Assembly: GCA_038253885.1 (NCBI GenBank) | Contig: JBBSGP010000004.1 | Span: 42,155-106,154 of the forward strand | Source: JALZAQ01 sp038253885 | Lineage (GTDB): Bacteria; Gemmatimonadota; Gemmatimonadetes; Gemmatimonadales; Gemmatimonadaceae | DNA length: 64,000 bases | Reading direction: 5' to 3' | Shown: positions 28,647 to 37,712 of the stretch, piece after piece | Position numbering within the stretch: the stretch's first letter is position 1 | Layout of the letters: each line of letters opens with the position of its first letter | Position numbers and translations under genes: made by a program | Notes under the pieces: model-generated | The model's database searches: none | Seen by the model: only the letters and a program-made list of their open reading frames with translations | Told to the model about the DNA's origin: nothing

Positions 28647-30544
28647 CAACCCGCGCTGCGGGTAAAGGCTCGGGACTCTCCGCTGGCCGCCCGATCGCGA
28701 ATGCTGGCGAGCAGTGCGGCCTGGGGGGAGAACTCCGGCACCAGCTCCTGCAACCGTCGGAGGATGGCGCGCTCGTCACGCTGGGTCACGGCGTCACGTA
28801 GCTGCTCCATGCCGCGCTCCAGCGACGGATGCGCCTCGGTTCGAACGACCCGGATCTTGTCGTAGCGCGTGGGCAGCGTCTCCTCGGCCTCGGAGGTCAG
28901 CTGCTCGTGGAGCTTCTCGCCTGGGCGCAATCCGGTGAAGACAATCGGGATGTCCACATCCGGCACGAGGCCCTTGAGGCGGATGAGGTTGCGGGCCAGA
29001 TCGACGATCTTCACCGGCTGCCCCATCTCCAGCATGACGATGTGATCGCGTGCCTCCTCGAGCACCGAGGCCTGCAACACGAGCTGCACCGCTTCCGGGA
29101 TTGTCATGAAGTATCGGCTGGCGTCGGGGTGCGTCACGGTCACCGGACCGCCATCCTCGATCTGCTCCGAGAAGAGGGGCACGACCGACCCGTTGCTGCC
29201 GAGCACGTTGCCGAAGCGTACCGCCACGAAATGGCTGTGGTGCTTGGCGCTCGAATTGAGCACGAGCTTTTCCGCCAGCCGCTTCGTGCAGCCCATCACG
29301 TTGGACGGTGAGACGGCCTTGTCGCTGGAGATGAGAACGAACTTGGCTCCGTGTCGCCCCGCCAGATCCGCGATGTTGAGCGTCCCGAAGACGTTGTTCT
29401 CGACGGCGTGCGGAAGATGCGACTCCATCATCGGGACGTGCTTGAATGCGGCCGCGTGGTACACGAGCTCGGGACGGAGGTCCTGGAAGAGCCTCTCGAG
29501 GTCACCGCGATCGCGGATGTCGCAGCAGTGCGCTTGCGCCACCACGTCGCTCGCCTTCCGCTTCAGCTCCTGCTGGATCAGAAAGAGGCTATTCTCGCTT
29601 CGCTCCACCAGGGCGATGACCGCCGGTCCATAGCTGGCCACCTGGCGCGCGAGCTCCGAGCCGATCGATCCTCCGGCGCCGGTGATCAGGATCCGTCGCC
29701 CGGCGATGTCGGCGCGGATCTGCGTCGTGTCGAGATTGACCGGCTCTCGCCCGAGGAGATCTTCGACGCGCACCGGTCGCAGGTGGCTGATGTGCACCTG
29801 GCCGCTGAGCGCCGCGATCGCGGGAAGAATCTTGAACTGCAGCTTCGATTCGATGCAGCGGTCCACGATCTCCTGGATGCGCTCACGCGATGCCGACGGG
29901 ATGGCGAGGATCAGCTCGTCGGCCGGGTGCGTCTTGAGGAGGTCGAGCATGTCCCGCGTGCTTCCCAGGACCTCGACGCCGTGAATGTGGAAACCGATCT
30001 TCCGGCCGTCATCGTCCACGAAACCGACCGGGACGTAACCCAGGCGCGGGTTCTTCTGGATCTCCCGCAGCAGCATCTCGCCCGCGTCGCCGGCGCCGAT
30101 GATGAGCACGCGACGCATCATCGGGGTGACCGCCGGACGCCGCCGTTCGCGGAGCGCTCTCAGGCTGAAGCGCGCGCCACCGATCAGCATCACGGTGAGG
30201 ATCCCGTCGATCACGATCACCGAGCGCGGAAACCCGTGGGCGAAGCCCATGAACAGCAGGCTGGCGACGAAGAAGAGACTGCTGATCGCCACGGCCTGAA
30301 GCAGGTCGAACATGTCCCGCATCCCGACGTATCGCCACCAACCTCGGTACAGCCGGTAGTGCGCGAACGCGAGGAGCCGCAGGCCGGCGATGACGGGCAG
30401 CGTGACGATGAACGCGTGCCGGTATCCGATCGGGATCAGCCACTCGAATCGCAGCATGAACGCCAGCGCGTAGCTGGCGACCACGAGCGAGAGATGGAAC
30501 AGGATCAGGAGGACCGTGCGGTATCGGAAGAGCAGCGTTACCAA
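28646..30544 (-). CDS. pglF: Membrane-bound UDP-sugar 4,6-dehydratase (PglF/WbpM/CapD type)
   Basis: Four N-terminal membrane helices (for example TVLLILFHLSLVVASYALAF), a first Rossmann domain (RRVLIIGAGDAGEMLLREI), then the catalytic SDR domain (RRILITGAGGSIGSELARQV) with SSDKAVSPSNVMGCTKRLAE, where Met-x3-Lys replaces the usual Tyr-x3-Lys, as in WbpM and PglF. It makes a 4-keto-6-deoxy UDP-sugar, probably from UDP-GlcNAc, for the next-door aminotransferase. 632 residues, normal. The start appears to be TTG with no clear ribosome site, so the true N-terminus is a little uncertain. Confidence 0.93.
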   Translation of the reverse strand: MVTLLFRYRTVLLILFHLSLVVASYALAFMLRFEWLIPIGYRHAFIVTLPVIAGLRLLAFAHYRLYRGWWRYVGMRDMFDLLQAVAISSLFFVASLLFMGFAHGFPRSVIVIDGILTVMLIGGARFSLRALRERRRPAVTPMMRRVLIIGAGDAGEMLLREIQKNPRLGYVPVGFVDDDGRKIGFHIHGVEVLGSTRDMLDLLKTHPADELILAIPSASRERIQEIVDRCIESKLQFKILPAIAALSGQVHISHLRPVRVEDLLGREPVNLDTTQIRADIAGRRILITGAGGSIGSELARQVASYGPAVIALVERSENSLFLIQQELKRKASDVVAQAHCCDIRDRGDLERLFQDLRPELVYHAAAFKHVPMMESHLPHAVENNVFGTLNIADLAGRHGAKFVLISSDKAVSPSNVMGCTKRLAEKLVLNSSAKHHSHFVAVRFGNVLGSNGSVVPLFSEQIEDGGPVTVTHPDASRYFMTIPEAVQLVLQASVLEEARDHIVMLEMGQPVKIVDLARNLIRLKGLVPDVDIPIVFTGLRPGEKLHEQLTSEAEETLPTRYDKIRVVRTEAHPSLERGMEQLRDAVTQRDERAILRRLQELVPEFSPQAALLASIRDRAASGESRAFTRSAG

Positions 30545-30631
30545 GTCTTACCCGCAGAAGAGTTTAGATGCTTCAGCGGCAACGTACCGCCGAGCCGCGA
30601 TTAGCAATTTTCGCGCCGGTCACAGACGTGG

Positions 30632-31753
30632 TCAGCGGCCACCGCCACCATAGAACGACCGGACGGCATCGATCGTCTCGTCTTGCTGCGGCCGCGTCAG
30701 CTCCGGAGCGATCGGAAGGGAGAGAACCTCGCGGGCCGCCTTCTCCGCTTCGGGGCAGCTGCCAGTCCGGTAGCCAAGATAGGCGAAGCAGGGCTGAAGG
30801 TGCAGGGGTAGAGGATAGTAGATGGCGTGTCCGATGCCCTTCGCCTTGAGGTGCTCCTGGAGCGAGTCACGGCGGTCGGCTCGCAGGGTGTACTGGTTGA
30901 AGATGCACTCGTTGTCCGGATCGATCACCGGGGTGCGCACGCCACCCAGATCGGCGAACGCCGAATCGTAGTACCGGGCGTGCTCGCGGCGGGCGTCGCT
31001 CCAGTCCTGAAGGTGAGGCAGCTTGGCCGACAGCACGGCCGCCTGGAGCGCATCCAGCCGGCTGTTGTACCCCACCTCGTCATGGAAATATTGCTTCGCT
31101 CCGCCATGCACCCGAAGGCGTCGCAACCGTGTCGCGATCCCCTCGTCCTGGGTGACAATCATGCCCCCATCTCCGTAGCCGCCGAGGTTCTTGGACGGGA
31201 AGAAGCTGAAGGTCCCGATGGTCGCGCGCTCGCCAGCCATCGTCCACTCGCCGGCGATCCGCCGCCGCGCACCGATGGACTGCGCCGCATCCTCGATGAT
31301 CGGCAGTGAGGGCATGGCCCTCGCGAATGACTCGATCGGTGCCATCTGCCCGAAGAGATCGACCGGAATCACCGCCTTCGTTCGACCGGTCACCGCGGCC
31401 AGCGCTTGCTCCACGCCGAGCGAGAAGGTGTCCGGCTCGATGTCGGCGAATACTGGCCGGGCTCCCACGTTGTGGATCGTCCCCGCAGTCGCGAAGAAGG
31501 TGAACGGCGTCGTGACCACCTCGTCGTCCCGCCCGATGTCGAGCGCCCGCATGGCCAGCAGGAGAGCGTCGGTTCCGTTGGCGCAGCCGATGGCGAATCG
31601 CGTACCGGACAGCTCGGCGATCTCGCGCTCCAATCGCTCGACCGGAGCACCGAGGATGAACGACTGGTCCTCGACGACCTGCATCAGGGCCCGGATCACT
31701 TCCTCCCGGATGAGGGCGTGTTGCGCGCGGAGATCGAGTAGCGGGACCGGCAT
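30632..31753 (-). CDS. DegT/DnrJ/EryC1-family sugar aminotransferase
   Basis: PLP-dependent enzyme that aminates a keto-sugar nucleotide. Begins MPVPLLDLRAQHALIREEV, with CANGTDALLLAMRALDIGRD, EDAAQSIGA and the Schiff-base Lys in FSFFPSKNLGGYGDGGM, followed by YNSRLDALQAAVLSAKL. Typical 373 residues. Sits 87 bases before the dehydratase gene that should make its substrate, so a UDP-amino-6-deoxy sugar is the likely product. The exact sugar cannot be read. Confidence 0.94.
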   Translation of the reverse strand: MPVPLLDLRAQHALIREEVIRALMQVVEDQSFILGAPVERLEREIAELSGTRFAIGCANGTDALLLAMRALDIGRDDEVVTTPFTFFATAGTIHNVGARPVFADIEPDTFSLGVEQALAAVTGRTKAVIPVDLFGQMAPIESFARAMPSLPIIEDAAQSIGARRRIAGEWTMAGERATIGTFSFFPSKNLGGYGDGGMIVTQDEGIATRLRRLRVHGGAKQYFHDEVGYNSRLDALQAAVLSAKLPHLQDWSDARREHARYYDSAFADLGGVRTPVIDPDNECIFNQYTLRADRRDSLQEHLKAKGIGHAIYYPLPLHLQPCFAYLGYRTGSCPEAEKAAREVLSLPIAPELTRPQQDETIDAVRSFYGGGGR

Positions 31754-31827
31754 GGTGTGATCGTCGTGTCAGAGAGTGGATTCGGCCCGGCGAGCCGGGC
31801 GGGAGGGTGGTCGCGGGCCGGCGGGCA

Positions 31828-34800
31828 TCACGTGCTGGAGCCCGTTGCTGAGAAGCCGGCCGCGGCCGGTGCGACTTCCTCGGGCTGCGCCGTCCGAACG
31901 AGCTCGTGCCATTCCTGGAGCGAGCACACGCGTTGGGGGCGGAATCGCATCGATAGGATGGCATCGCACGCCGCGCTGGCCGCGGACATTGTCGTCGTGT
32001 AGGGAATGCGGTGCGCCACCGCCGCCTGGCGCATCGTGTAGTCGTCGGTCTGGGACCGCTTGCCGAGGGGAGTGTTTATCAGAAGCTGCACATCGCCGTT
32101 CACCATCAGGTCCACGCAATGGGGCCGGCCCTCGTGGACTTTCAGCACGCGCTCCGCCGGAATACCTCGGGCGCGGAGAAAGCGAGCCGTGCCCGCGGTG
32201 GCCAGGATGCGGAAGCCCATCTCATGGAAACGGCGTGCAATCGGCGCGATGGTGGGCTTGTCGGAGTCGTTGACCGTGAGCAGGATCGTCCCGGCGAGCG
32301 GGAGGCCGTTGTCGGCGGCCTGCTCGGCCTTCGCGAACGCGCTGCCGAAGGAATCCGAGATTCCCATCACCTCACCCGTCGACCGCATCTCCGGCCCCAG
32401 GATCGGGTCGGCCTCCCGGAACTTGTTGAACGGAAAGACCGCCTCCTTCACGGCCACGTAGGGAGGGACCACCTCCGACGTGAAGCCGATGTCGGCCAGC
32501 GTCTCGCCGAGCATGACGCGGGCGGCGATGGACGCGAGTGGGATCCCGATGCATTTGGACACGAAGGGGATGGTCCGGCTGGCTCGCGGGTTCACTTCGA
32601 GCACGTACACGACGCCATCCTTGATCGCGAACTGGACGTTGATGAGTCCGACCACTCCCAGCGCCACCGCCAACGCCACCGTGTGAGCACGCATGGTGGC
32701 GAGATCGCGCTCCCCGATGATGTAGGGCGGCAGCACCGACGCGGAATCCCCCGAGTGGATGCCCGCGTCCTCGATGTGCTGCATGATGCCGCCGATGACC
32801 ACCTGGGTGCCATCGGCGATGGCGTCCACATCCACCTCGTACGCATCCTCCAGGAACCGGTCGATCAACACCGGACGATCCTCCGACACGAGCACCGCGT
32901 TGGCGAAGTACTCCCGCAGGGATGCTTCATCATAGACGATCACCATCGCGCGTCCGCCGAGGACGTACGATGGGCGGACGAGGACCGGATAACCGATGCG
33001 TTCGACGATCGCGAGTGCCTCCGGCATGCCGGTCGCTGTTCCGCTCGGCGGCTGGTTCACGCCGGCGTCGCGCGCGACCGCCTCGAAGCGGCGCCGATCC
33101 TCGGCGATATCGATCGCATCCGGCGAGGTTCCGAGAATTCTCACTCCCGCCGCTTCGAGCGGCCGCGTCAGCTTGAGCGGTGTCTGGCCGCCGAGCTGCA
33201 CGATCACGCCGATGGGATTCTCGCGCTCGACGATCTCCAGCACATCCTCCAGCGTCAGCGGCTCGAAGTAGAGCTTGTCGGAGATGTCGAAGTCGGTGGA
33301 GACCGTCTCGGGATTGGAGTTGATCATGATGGTCTCGTAACCCTGCTCGCGGAGGGCCAGCACCGCCCGCACGCAGCAATAGTCGAACTCGACCCCCTGG
33401 CCGATGCGATTCGGCCCGCTCCCGAGAATGATCACGGAGCGCCGGCCCGTTCGCGGCGCTTCGCTCTCCTCATCGTAGCTCCCATACAGGTAGGGTGTGG
33501 CTGACGGAAACTCACCGGCGCAGGTGTCGACCATCTTGTACGACGGCCTCACCCCGAACGCCCAGCGGCGCTGCCGTACCACACTCTCGGTTTCGCCGCG
33601 CAGGACGGCGAGCTGGCGGTCCGAGAAGCCGAGCCTCTTCATCCGCCGCAGCTGCGGTCCGTCGGCGCGCTCCGCCGCGGCGTACCAACGTTCGGCAGCC
33701 ACCAGCTCCTCCATCTGGGCGAGAAACCACGAGTCGATGGCGGACAGCTCGTGGATCTCGTCGACCGACATGCCCAGGAGCAGGGCACGCTTCACCTGGA
33801 AGATGCGCTCCGGAGTGGGCTGCCTCAGGCCGGCACGCAGGGCTTCGAGCGTGTCATCGGGCAGGCGGTCTTCTTTGAGCGTACGTCCCACCTCCCATCC
33901 GGCCCGGCCGATCTCGAGCGCGCGAAGCCCCTTCTGGAACGCCTCCTTGAAGGTGCGGCCAATGGCCATCGACTCGCCCACCGATTTCATCTGCGTCGTC
34001 AGATTCGCGTTGGCGTTCGCGAACTTCTCGAAAGCGAATCGGGGGCATTTCACGACCACGTAATCGAGAACGGGCTCGAACGAGGCCGGGGTCGTCCGCG
34101 TGATGTCGTTCGCGATCTCGTCCAGGCGGTAGCCGACAGCGAGCTTGGCGCCGATGCGAGCGATCGGAAAGCCGGTCGCCTTCGAGGCGAGGGCTGACGA
34201 TCGTGAGACGCGGGGGTTCATCTCGATCACGAGCATCTCGCCGTCGGCGGGGCTGATCGCGAACTGGATGTTGCATCCACCCGCCTCGACGCCCACCTCG
34301 CGGATGATCGCGACGGCGGCATCGCGCATGAGCTGGTACTCGCGATCGGTGAGCGTCATGACGGGCGCGACGGTGATCGAGTCGCCCGTGTGAACCCCCA
34401 TCGGATCGAGGTTCTCGATCGAGCAGACGATGACGACGTTGTCGGCGTGGTCGCGCATGACCTCCAGCTCGAACTCTTTCCACCCGATCACGCTGCGCTC
34501 GATGAGCACCTGCGTGACCGGTGAGAGGTCGAGGCCGCGGCGCACGATGTCCTCGTACTCGCCGCGGTTGTACGCGATTCCACCGCCCGTTCCCCCGAGC
34601 GTGAACGACGGGCGGATGATCGCCGGGAAGCCGACCAGATCGAGCAGGGCGAGCGCGTCGTCCCAGGAGCGCGCGATCTCGCCGGTGGGGACCTTCAGGC
34701 CGATCCGTCGCATGGCGTCGGAGAACTGCTCGCGATCCTCGGCGAGTCGGATCGCCCGCTCCTTGGCGCCGATCAGCTCGACGCCATACCTGTCCAGGAC

Positions 34801-35118
34801 ACCTCGCTCGGCCAGCGCCATGGCGACGTTGAGGGCGGTCTGTCCGCCCATCGTCGGCAGAAGGGCATCCGGTCTCTCGCGTTCGATCACGAGCTCGACG
34901 ACCTCGGGAGTCACCGGCTCGATGTAGGTGCGATCGGCGAACTCGGGATCGGTCATGATCGTGGCCGGATTCGAGTTCACCAGGATGACCTCGTAGCCTT
35001 CCTCGCGCAGCGCCTTCGTGGCCTGGGTGCCCGAGTAGTCGAATTCCGCCGCCTGGCCGATGATTATCGGTCCGGAGCCGATGAGGAGGATGCGGTGGAG
35101 GTCAGGACGACGCGGCAC
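31828..35118 (-). CDS. carB: Carbamoyl-phosphate synthase large subunit
   Basis: Makes carbamoyl phosphate for pyrimidines and arginine, using ammonia from CarA. Both ATP-grasp halves are present: LLIGSGPIIIGQAAEFDYSG with VNSNPATIMTDPEFADRTYI in the first, and ILGSGPNRIGQGVEFDYCCV with INSNPETVSTDFDISDKLYF in the second. The C-terminal allosteric MGS-like domain (DYTMRQAAVAHRIPYTTTMS) completes 1096 residues, normal. GTG start overlapping the rmd stop by 17 bases. carA is not in the window; the position inside a polysaccharide operon is unusual. Confidence 0.97.
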   Translation of the reverse strand: MPRRPDLHRILLIGSGPIIIGQAAEFDYSGTQATKALREEGYEVILVNSNPATIMTDPEFADRTYIEPVTPEVVELVIERERPDALLPTMGGQTALNVAMALAERGVLDRYGVELIGAKERAIRLAEDREQFSDAMRRIGLKVPTGEIARSWDDALALLDLVGFPAIIRPSFTLGGTGGGIAYNRGEYEDIVRRGLDLSPVTQVLIERSVIGWKEFELEVMRDHADNVVIVCSIENLDPMGVHTGDSITVAPVMTLTDREYQLMRDAAVAIIREVGVEAGGCNIQFAISPADGEMLVIEMNPRVSRSSALASKATGFPIARIGAKLAVGYRLDEIANDITRTTPASFEPVLDYVVVKCPRFAFEKFANANANLTTQMKSVGESMAIGRTFKEAFQKGLRALEIGRAGWEVGRTLKEDRLPDDTLEALRAGLRQPTPERIFQVKRALLLGMSVDEIHELSAIDSWFLAQMEELVAAERWYAAAERADGPQLRRMKRLGFSDRQLAVLRGETESVVRQRRWAFGVRPSYKMVDTCAGEFPSATPYLYGSYDEESEAPRTGRRSVIILGSGPNRIGQGVEFDYCCVRAVLALREQGYETIMINSNPETVSTDFDISDKLYFEPLTLEDVLEIVERENPIGVIVQLGGQTPLKLTRPLEAAGVRILGTSPDAIDIAEDRRRFEAVARDAGVNQPPSGTATGMPEALAIVERIGYPVLVRPSYVLGGRAMVIVYDEASLREYFANAVLVSEDRPVLIDRFLEDAYEVDVDAIADGTQVVIGGIMQHIEDAGIHSGDSASVLPPYIIGERDLATMRAHTVALAVALGVVGLINVQFAIKDGVVYVLEVNPRASRTIPFVSKCIGIPLASIAARVMLGETLADIGFTSEVVPPYVAVKEAVFPFNKFREADPILGPEMRSTGEVMGISDSFGSAFAKAEQAADNGLPLAGTILLTVNDSDKPTIAPIARRFHEMGFRILATAGTARFLRARGIPAERVLKVHEGRPHCVDLMVNGDVQLLINTPLGKRSQTDDYTMRQAAVAHRIPYTTTMSAASAACDAILSMRFRPQRVCSLQEWHELVRTAQPEEVAPAAAGFSATGSST

Positions 35119-36058
35119 GAATCAGCTCGTCGATCAGGGAGTCCAGCGAATACTCCGGCGCCCAACCCGTCGCCGCCTCGAGCTTGCCCGGGTCTCCGAT
35201 CAGAACGGGAACGTCGGCGCTCCGGACGAGCGCCGGATCGATCTGCAATCTGGCGTCGACGCGGGCCGCGGCAAGCACACGCGTCGCCAGCGCCTCCACG
35301 TCCGTTCCTCGGCCGCTCGCCACGTTGTACACCTCACCGGGCGCGGGCTTGTCGACCAGGAGCGCGTATGCGCGCACCACGTCGGCCACGTGAAGAAAGT
35401 CGCGCACCGGGGTCGTGTTGCCGAGGGCGAGAACGGGATGGCAGTCAGTGCGCGCCGCCACCGCTCGCTCCACCAGCGAGGGGAGCAGGAAGCTGCTCGC
35501 CTGGCCAGGACCGCTGTGGTTGAAGCTGCGTGTGCAGACGACGCGCACGCCGGACGTCCGCCACGCCTCCAGGGCCGCGATCTCCTGAGCGGCCTTGCTG
35601 GCCGCGTACACCGAGTGGGGACGCTGCTCGGCGCTCTCGGGCAGCGGCATCTCGCTCGCGTCGTGATTGCCATATTGCTCGCCGGTGCCGATCACGAGAA
35701 CGACCGGATCGAGCGTCCCGGCCGCCATGCGCATCCGCACCTCTCCGAGAAGACGGACGGCGACGGTCGTGTTCACTTCGAACGCCGATCCCGGATCAGC
35801 CGTGGCGGCCGGGACGAACGACACGCCGGCCAGGTGGAGGATCGCATCCGGCATCGTGGCTTCGAGGGCGCGATGCAGCTGCTCGGGACGACGCAGATCG
35901 GCCGGCATCCAGCGGACGCGCCGCCGTTCATCCAGATCGAGAACGCCGGGCGGGATGTCGCCCAGTACCGTGCCCGCGACCTCCCAACCGCGCTCCAGTA
36001 GCTCTCGGCACATCCATTGACCGACGAAGCCGGCGGCGCCGGTCACGAGGGCGCGCAC
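35102..36058 (-). CDS. rmd: NAD-dependent epimerase/reductase, likely GDP-6-deoxy-D-mannose reductase
   Basis: Extended SDR protein: VRALVTGAAGFVGQWMCREL at the start, GTGEQYGNHDASEMPLPESA, and the catalytic YAASKAAQEIAA. CTRSFNHSGPGQASSFLLPS is close to the signature of GDP-4-keto-6-deoxy-mannose reductases (Rmd). It follows gmd by 2 bases, so the pair would give GDP-D-rhamnose. GTG start at 36058; 318 residues. A GDP-fucose route is less likely, since that needs an epimerase/reductase of a different signature. Confidence 0.85.
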   Translation of the reverse strand: MRALVTGAAGFVGQWMCRELLERGWEVAGTVLGDIPPGVLDLDERRRVRWMPADLRRPEQLHRALEATMPDAILHLAGVSFVPAATADPGSAFEVNTTVAVRLLGEVRMRMAAGTLDPVVLVIGTGEQYGNHDASEMPLPESAEQRPHSVYAASKAAQEIAALEAWRTSGVRVVCTRSFNHSGPGQASSFLLPSLVERAVAARTDCHPVLALGNTTPVRDFLHVADVVRAYALLVDKPAPGEVYNVASGRGTDVEALATRVLAAARVDARLQIDPALVRSADVPVLIGDPGKLEAATGWAPEYSLDSLIDELIRAASS

Positions 36059-36060
36059 CG

Positions 36061-37026
36061 CTAGCGGCGCGCCTGATGCCGCACCAGGTCCGCGTCCACC
36101 ATCATCTCGACCAGCTGGCGAAAGCGGATGGCGGGCTCCCAGCCGAGCTCGGCGCGCGCCCGCGACGCATCGGCGACCAGCAGCTCGACCTCGGCCGGCC
36201 GCAGATACTTTGGATCCTGCACGACGTGATCGCGGTAATCGAGCCCGGCGTGGTTGAACGCAACCTCGCACAGCTGCCGCACGGACCATGTCTCTCCCGT
36301 GCCGATGACGAAATCCAGGGGCTCGGGCTGCTGGAGCATCCGCCACATGGCCTCGACGTAGTCCCCGGCGAAGCCCCAGTCCCGCCTTGATTCGAGGTTG
36401 CCGAGCCGCAGCTCGCTCTGCATCCCGAGCTTGATGCGCGCCACGCCGTCGCTGACCTTGCGCGTCACGAACTCCAGTCCGCGGCGCGGGCTCTCGTGGT
36501 TGAACAGAATGCCGGAAACGGCGTACAGACTGTAACTCTCGCGATAATTGACGGTGATCCAGTGGCCGTAGACCTTGGCGACGCCGTAGGGACTGCGGGG
36601 GTAGAACGGTGTGCTCTCCCGCTGAGGCGATTCGACAACCTTCCCGAACATCTCGCTCGAGCTGGCCTGGTAGAATCGGGCCGAGGGGGCGGCCTTCCGG
36701 ACCGCCTCGAGCATGCGGGTCACACCCATGGCGGTGAACTCGCCAGTCAGCACGGGCTGGGTCCACGACGTTTGCACGAAGCTCTGAGCGGCGAGGTTGT
36801 AGATCTCGCTCGGCCGGGACGCCGCGATCGCATCCACGAGTGAGTGCTGATCCAGGAGATCGGCGGAGATGAGCTCGACCCGATCGACCAGGTGGGCGAT
36901 TCGCTCGTACGGCGTTGTCGAGCTGCGACGCACGATCCCGACGACGTCGTAACCCTTGGTGAGCAGGAGCTCGGCGAGGTAGGAGCCGTCCTGGCCGGTG
37001 ATCCCGGTGATGAGCGCCGTCGGCAC
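36061..37026 (-). CDS. gmd: GDP-mannose 4,6-dehydratase
   Basis: Converts GDP-D-mannose to GDP-4-keto-6-deoxy-mannose. ALITGITGQDGSYLAELLL is the typical N-terminus, YNLAAQSFVQTSWTQPVLTG and SSSEMFGKVVESPQ follow, with active-site YGVAKVYGHWITVNYRE and FNHESPRRGLEFVTRKV. 321 residues, slightly short of the E. coli enzyme as in many Gmd proteins. Starts with GTG just downstream of the rpmB terminator, so it is probably the first gene of the exopolysaccharide operon. Confidence 0.95.
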   Translation of the reverse strand: MPTALITGITGQDGSYLAELLLTKGYDVVGIVRRSSTTPYERIAHLVDRVELISADLLDQHSLVDAIAASRPSEIYNLAAQSFVQTSWTQPVLTGEFTAMGVTRMLEAVRKAAPSARFYQASSSEMFGKVVESPQRESTPFYPRSPYGVAKVYGHWITVNYRESYSLYAVSGILFNHESPRRGLEFVTRKVSDGVARIKLGMQSELRLGNLESRRDWGFAGDYVEAMWRMLQQPEPLDFVIGTGETWSVRQLCEVAFNHAGLDYRDHVVQDPKYLRPAEVELLVADASRARAELGWEPAIRFRQLVEMMVDADLVRHQARR

Positions 37027-37045
37027 GGGTCAGTCGATGGATACG

Positions 37046-37077
37046 AAAAGAGGGAGCGGCAGACCGCCGGCTCCCTC
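37046..37077 (-). terminator. Rho-independent terminator of the ribosomal protein operon
   Basis: On the minus strand GAGGGAGC and GCTCCCTC pair around an inner GGC/GCC stem with one bulged base and loop GGTCT, followed at once by TTTTCG. It lies about 27 bases past the rpmB stop and separates that operon from gmd. Confidence 0.85.
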
Positions 37078-37103
37078 ATTCGACAGCGCGGTCAGGGGGC
37101 CAC

Positions 37104-37349
37104 TCACGCGACCTGGGCGCCTCGCGGAGCCCGCTGGATCTTGCCGGCGGCGAGACACCGTGTGCAGACCTTGATCTTCGTCACCTTGCCGTCGACGAGG
37201 ATCCTCGCGACCTGGAGATTCGGCTTCCACACGCGGCGCGTCTTGTTGTTGGCGTGGGAGACGTTATTGCCGAACGTCACGCCCTTGCTGCAGACGTAAC
37301 AGCATCGGTTCGGACTGGTGCGCTTGGTCGTGATCTTCTTGGTGGTCAT
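37104..37349 (-). CDS. rpmB: 50S ribosomal protein L28
   Basis: 81 residues: TSPNRCCYVCSKGVTFGNNV, then SHANNKTRRVWKPNLQ, the conserved core of L28. Two Cys pairs (CxxC near 17-20 and CTRC near 62-65) indicate the zinc-binding form. Two bases after rplQ; last gene of the operon, before a strong terminator. Placement next to rplQ is not the classical order. Confidence 0.96.
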   Translation of the reverse strand: MTTKKITTKRTSPNRCCYVCSKGVTFGNNVSHANNKTRRVWKPNLQVARILVDGKVTKIKVCTRCLAAGKIQRAPRGAQVA

Positions 37350-37351
37350 GA

Positions 37352-37708
37352 TCAGCTCTCGATCAGCTCGATGCGCGCCATCTCGGCGCCGTCACCCTGG
37401 CGGTGACCGATCTTGAGGATGCGGGTGTAGCCGCCGGTGCGAGTGGCGAACTTCGGTCCGATCTCCTGGAAGAGCTTGTCCGCGGCGTCACGGTTCTGAA
37501 CGTGCCGGCCGGCGAGGCGCCGGGCGTGCAGCGTCCCGCTCTTGGCCTTGGTGATGAGCTTCTCCACGAATGGTCGCAGCTCCTTGGCCTTCGCCTCGGT
37601 CGTCTCGATGGCGCCGTGCTCGATGAGCGCCATGGCCAGGCTTCGCATCAGCGCGAGCTTCTGCTCGCTGGTACGCCGGAGCTGACGGCCGGCCTTGCGG
37701 TGGCGCAT
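37352..37708 (-). CDS. rplQ: 50S ribosomal protein L17
   Basis: Starts MRHRKAGRQLRRTSEQKLAL, the universal L17 beginning, and ends with the usual YTRILKIGHRQGDGAEMARI. 118 residues, normal. Located 4 bases after rpoA, the standard neighbour. Confidence 0.97.
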   Translation of the reverse strand: MRHRKAGRQLRRTSEQKLALMRSLAMALIEHGAIETTEAKAKELRPFVEKLITKAKSGTLHARRLAGRHVQNRDAADKLFQEIGPKFATRTGGYTRILKIGHRQGDGAEMARIELIES

Positions 37709-37712
37709 CGAC

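Noticed and set aside
36059..36766. 554-codon reading for the rmd gene
   Set aside because: The first 236 codons are an out-of-frame reading of gmd; the family N-terminus starts at the GTG at 36058.
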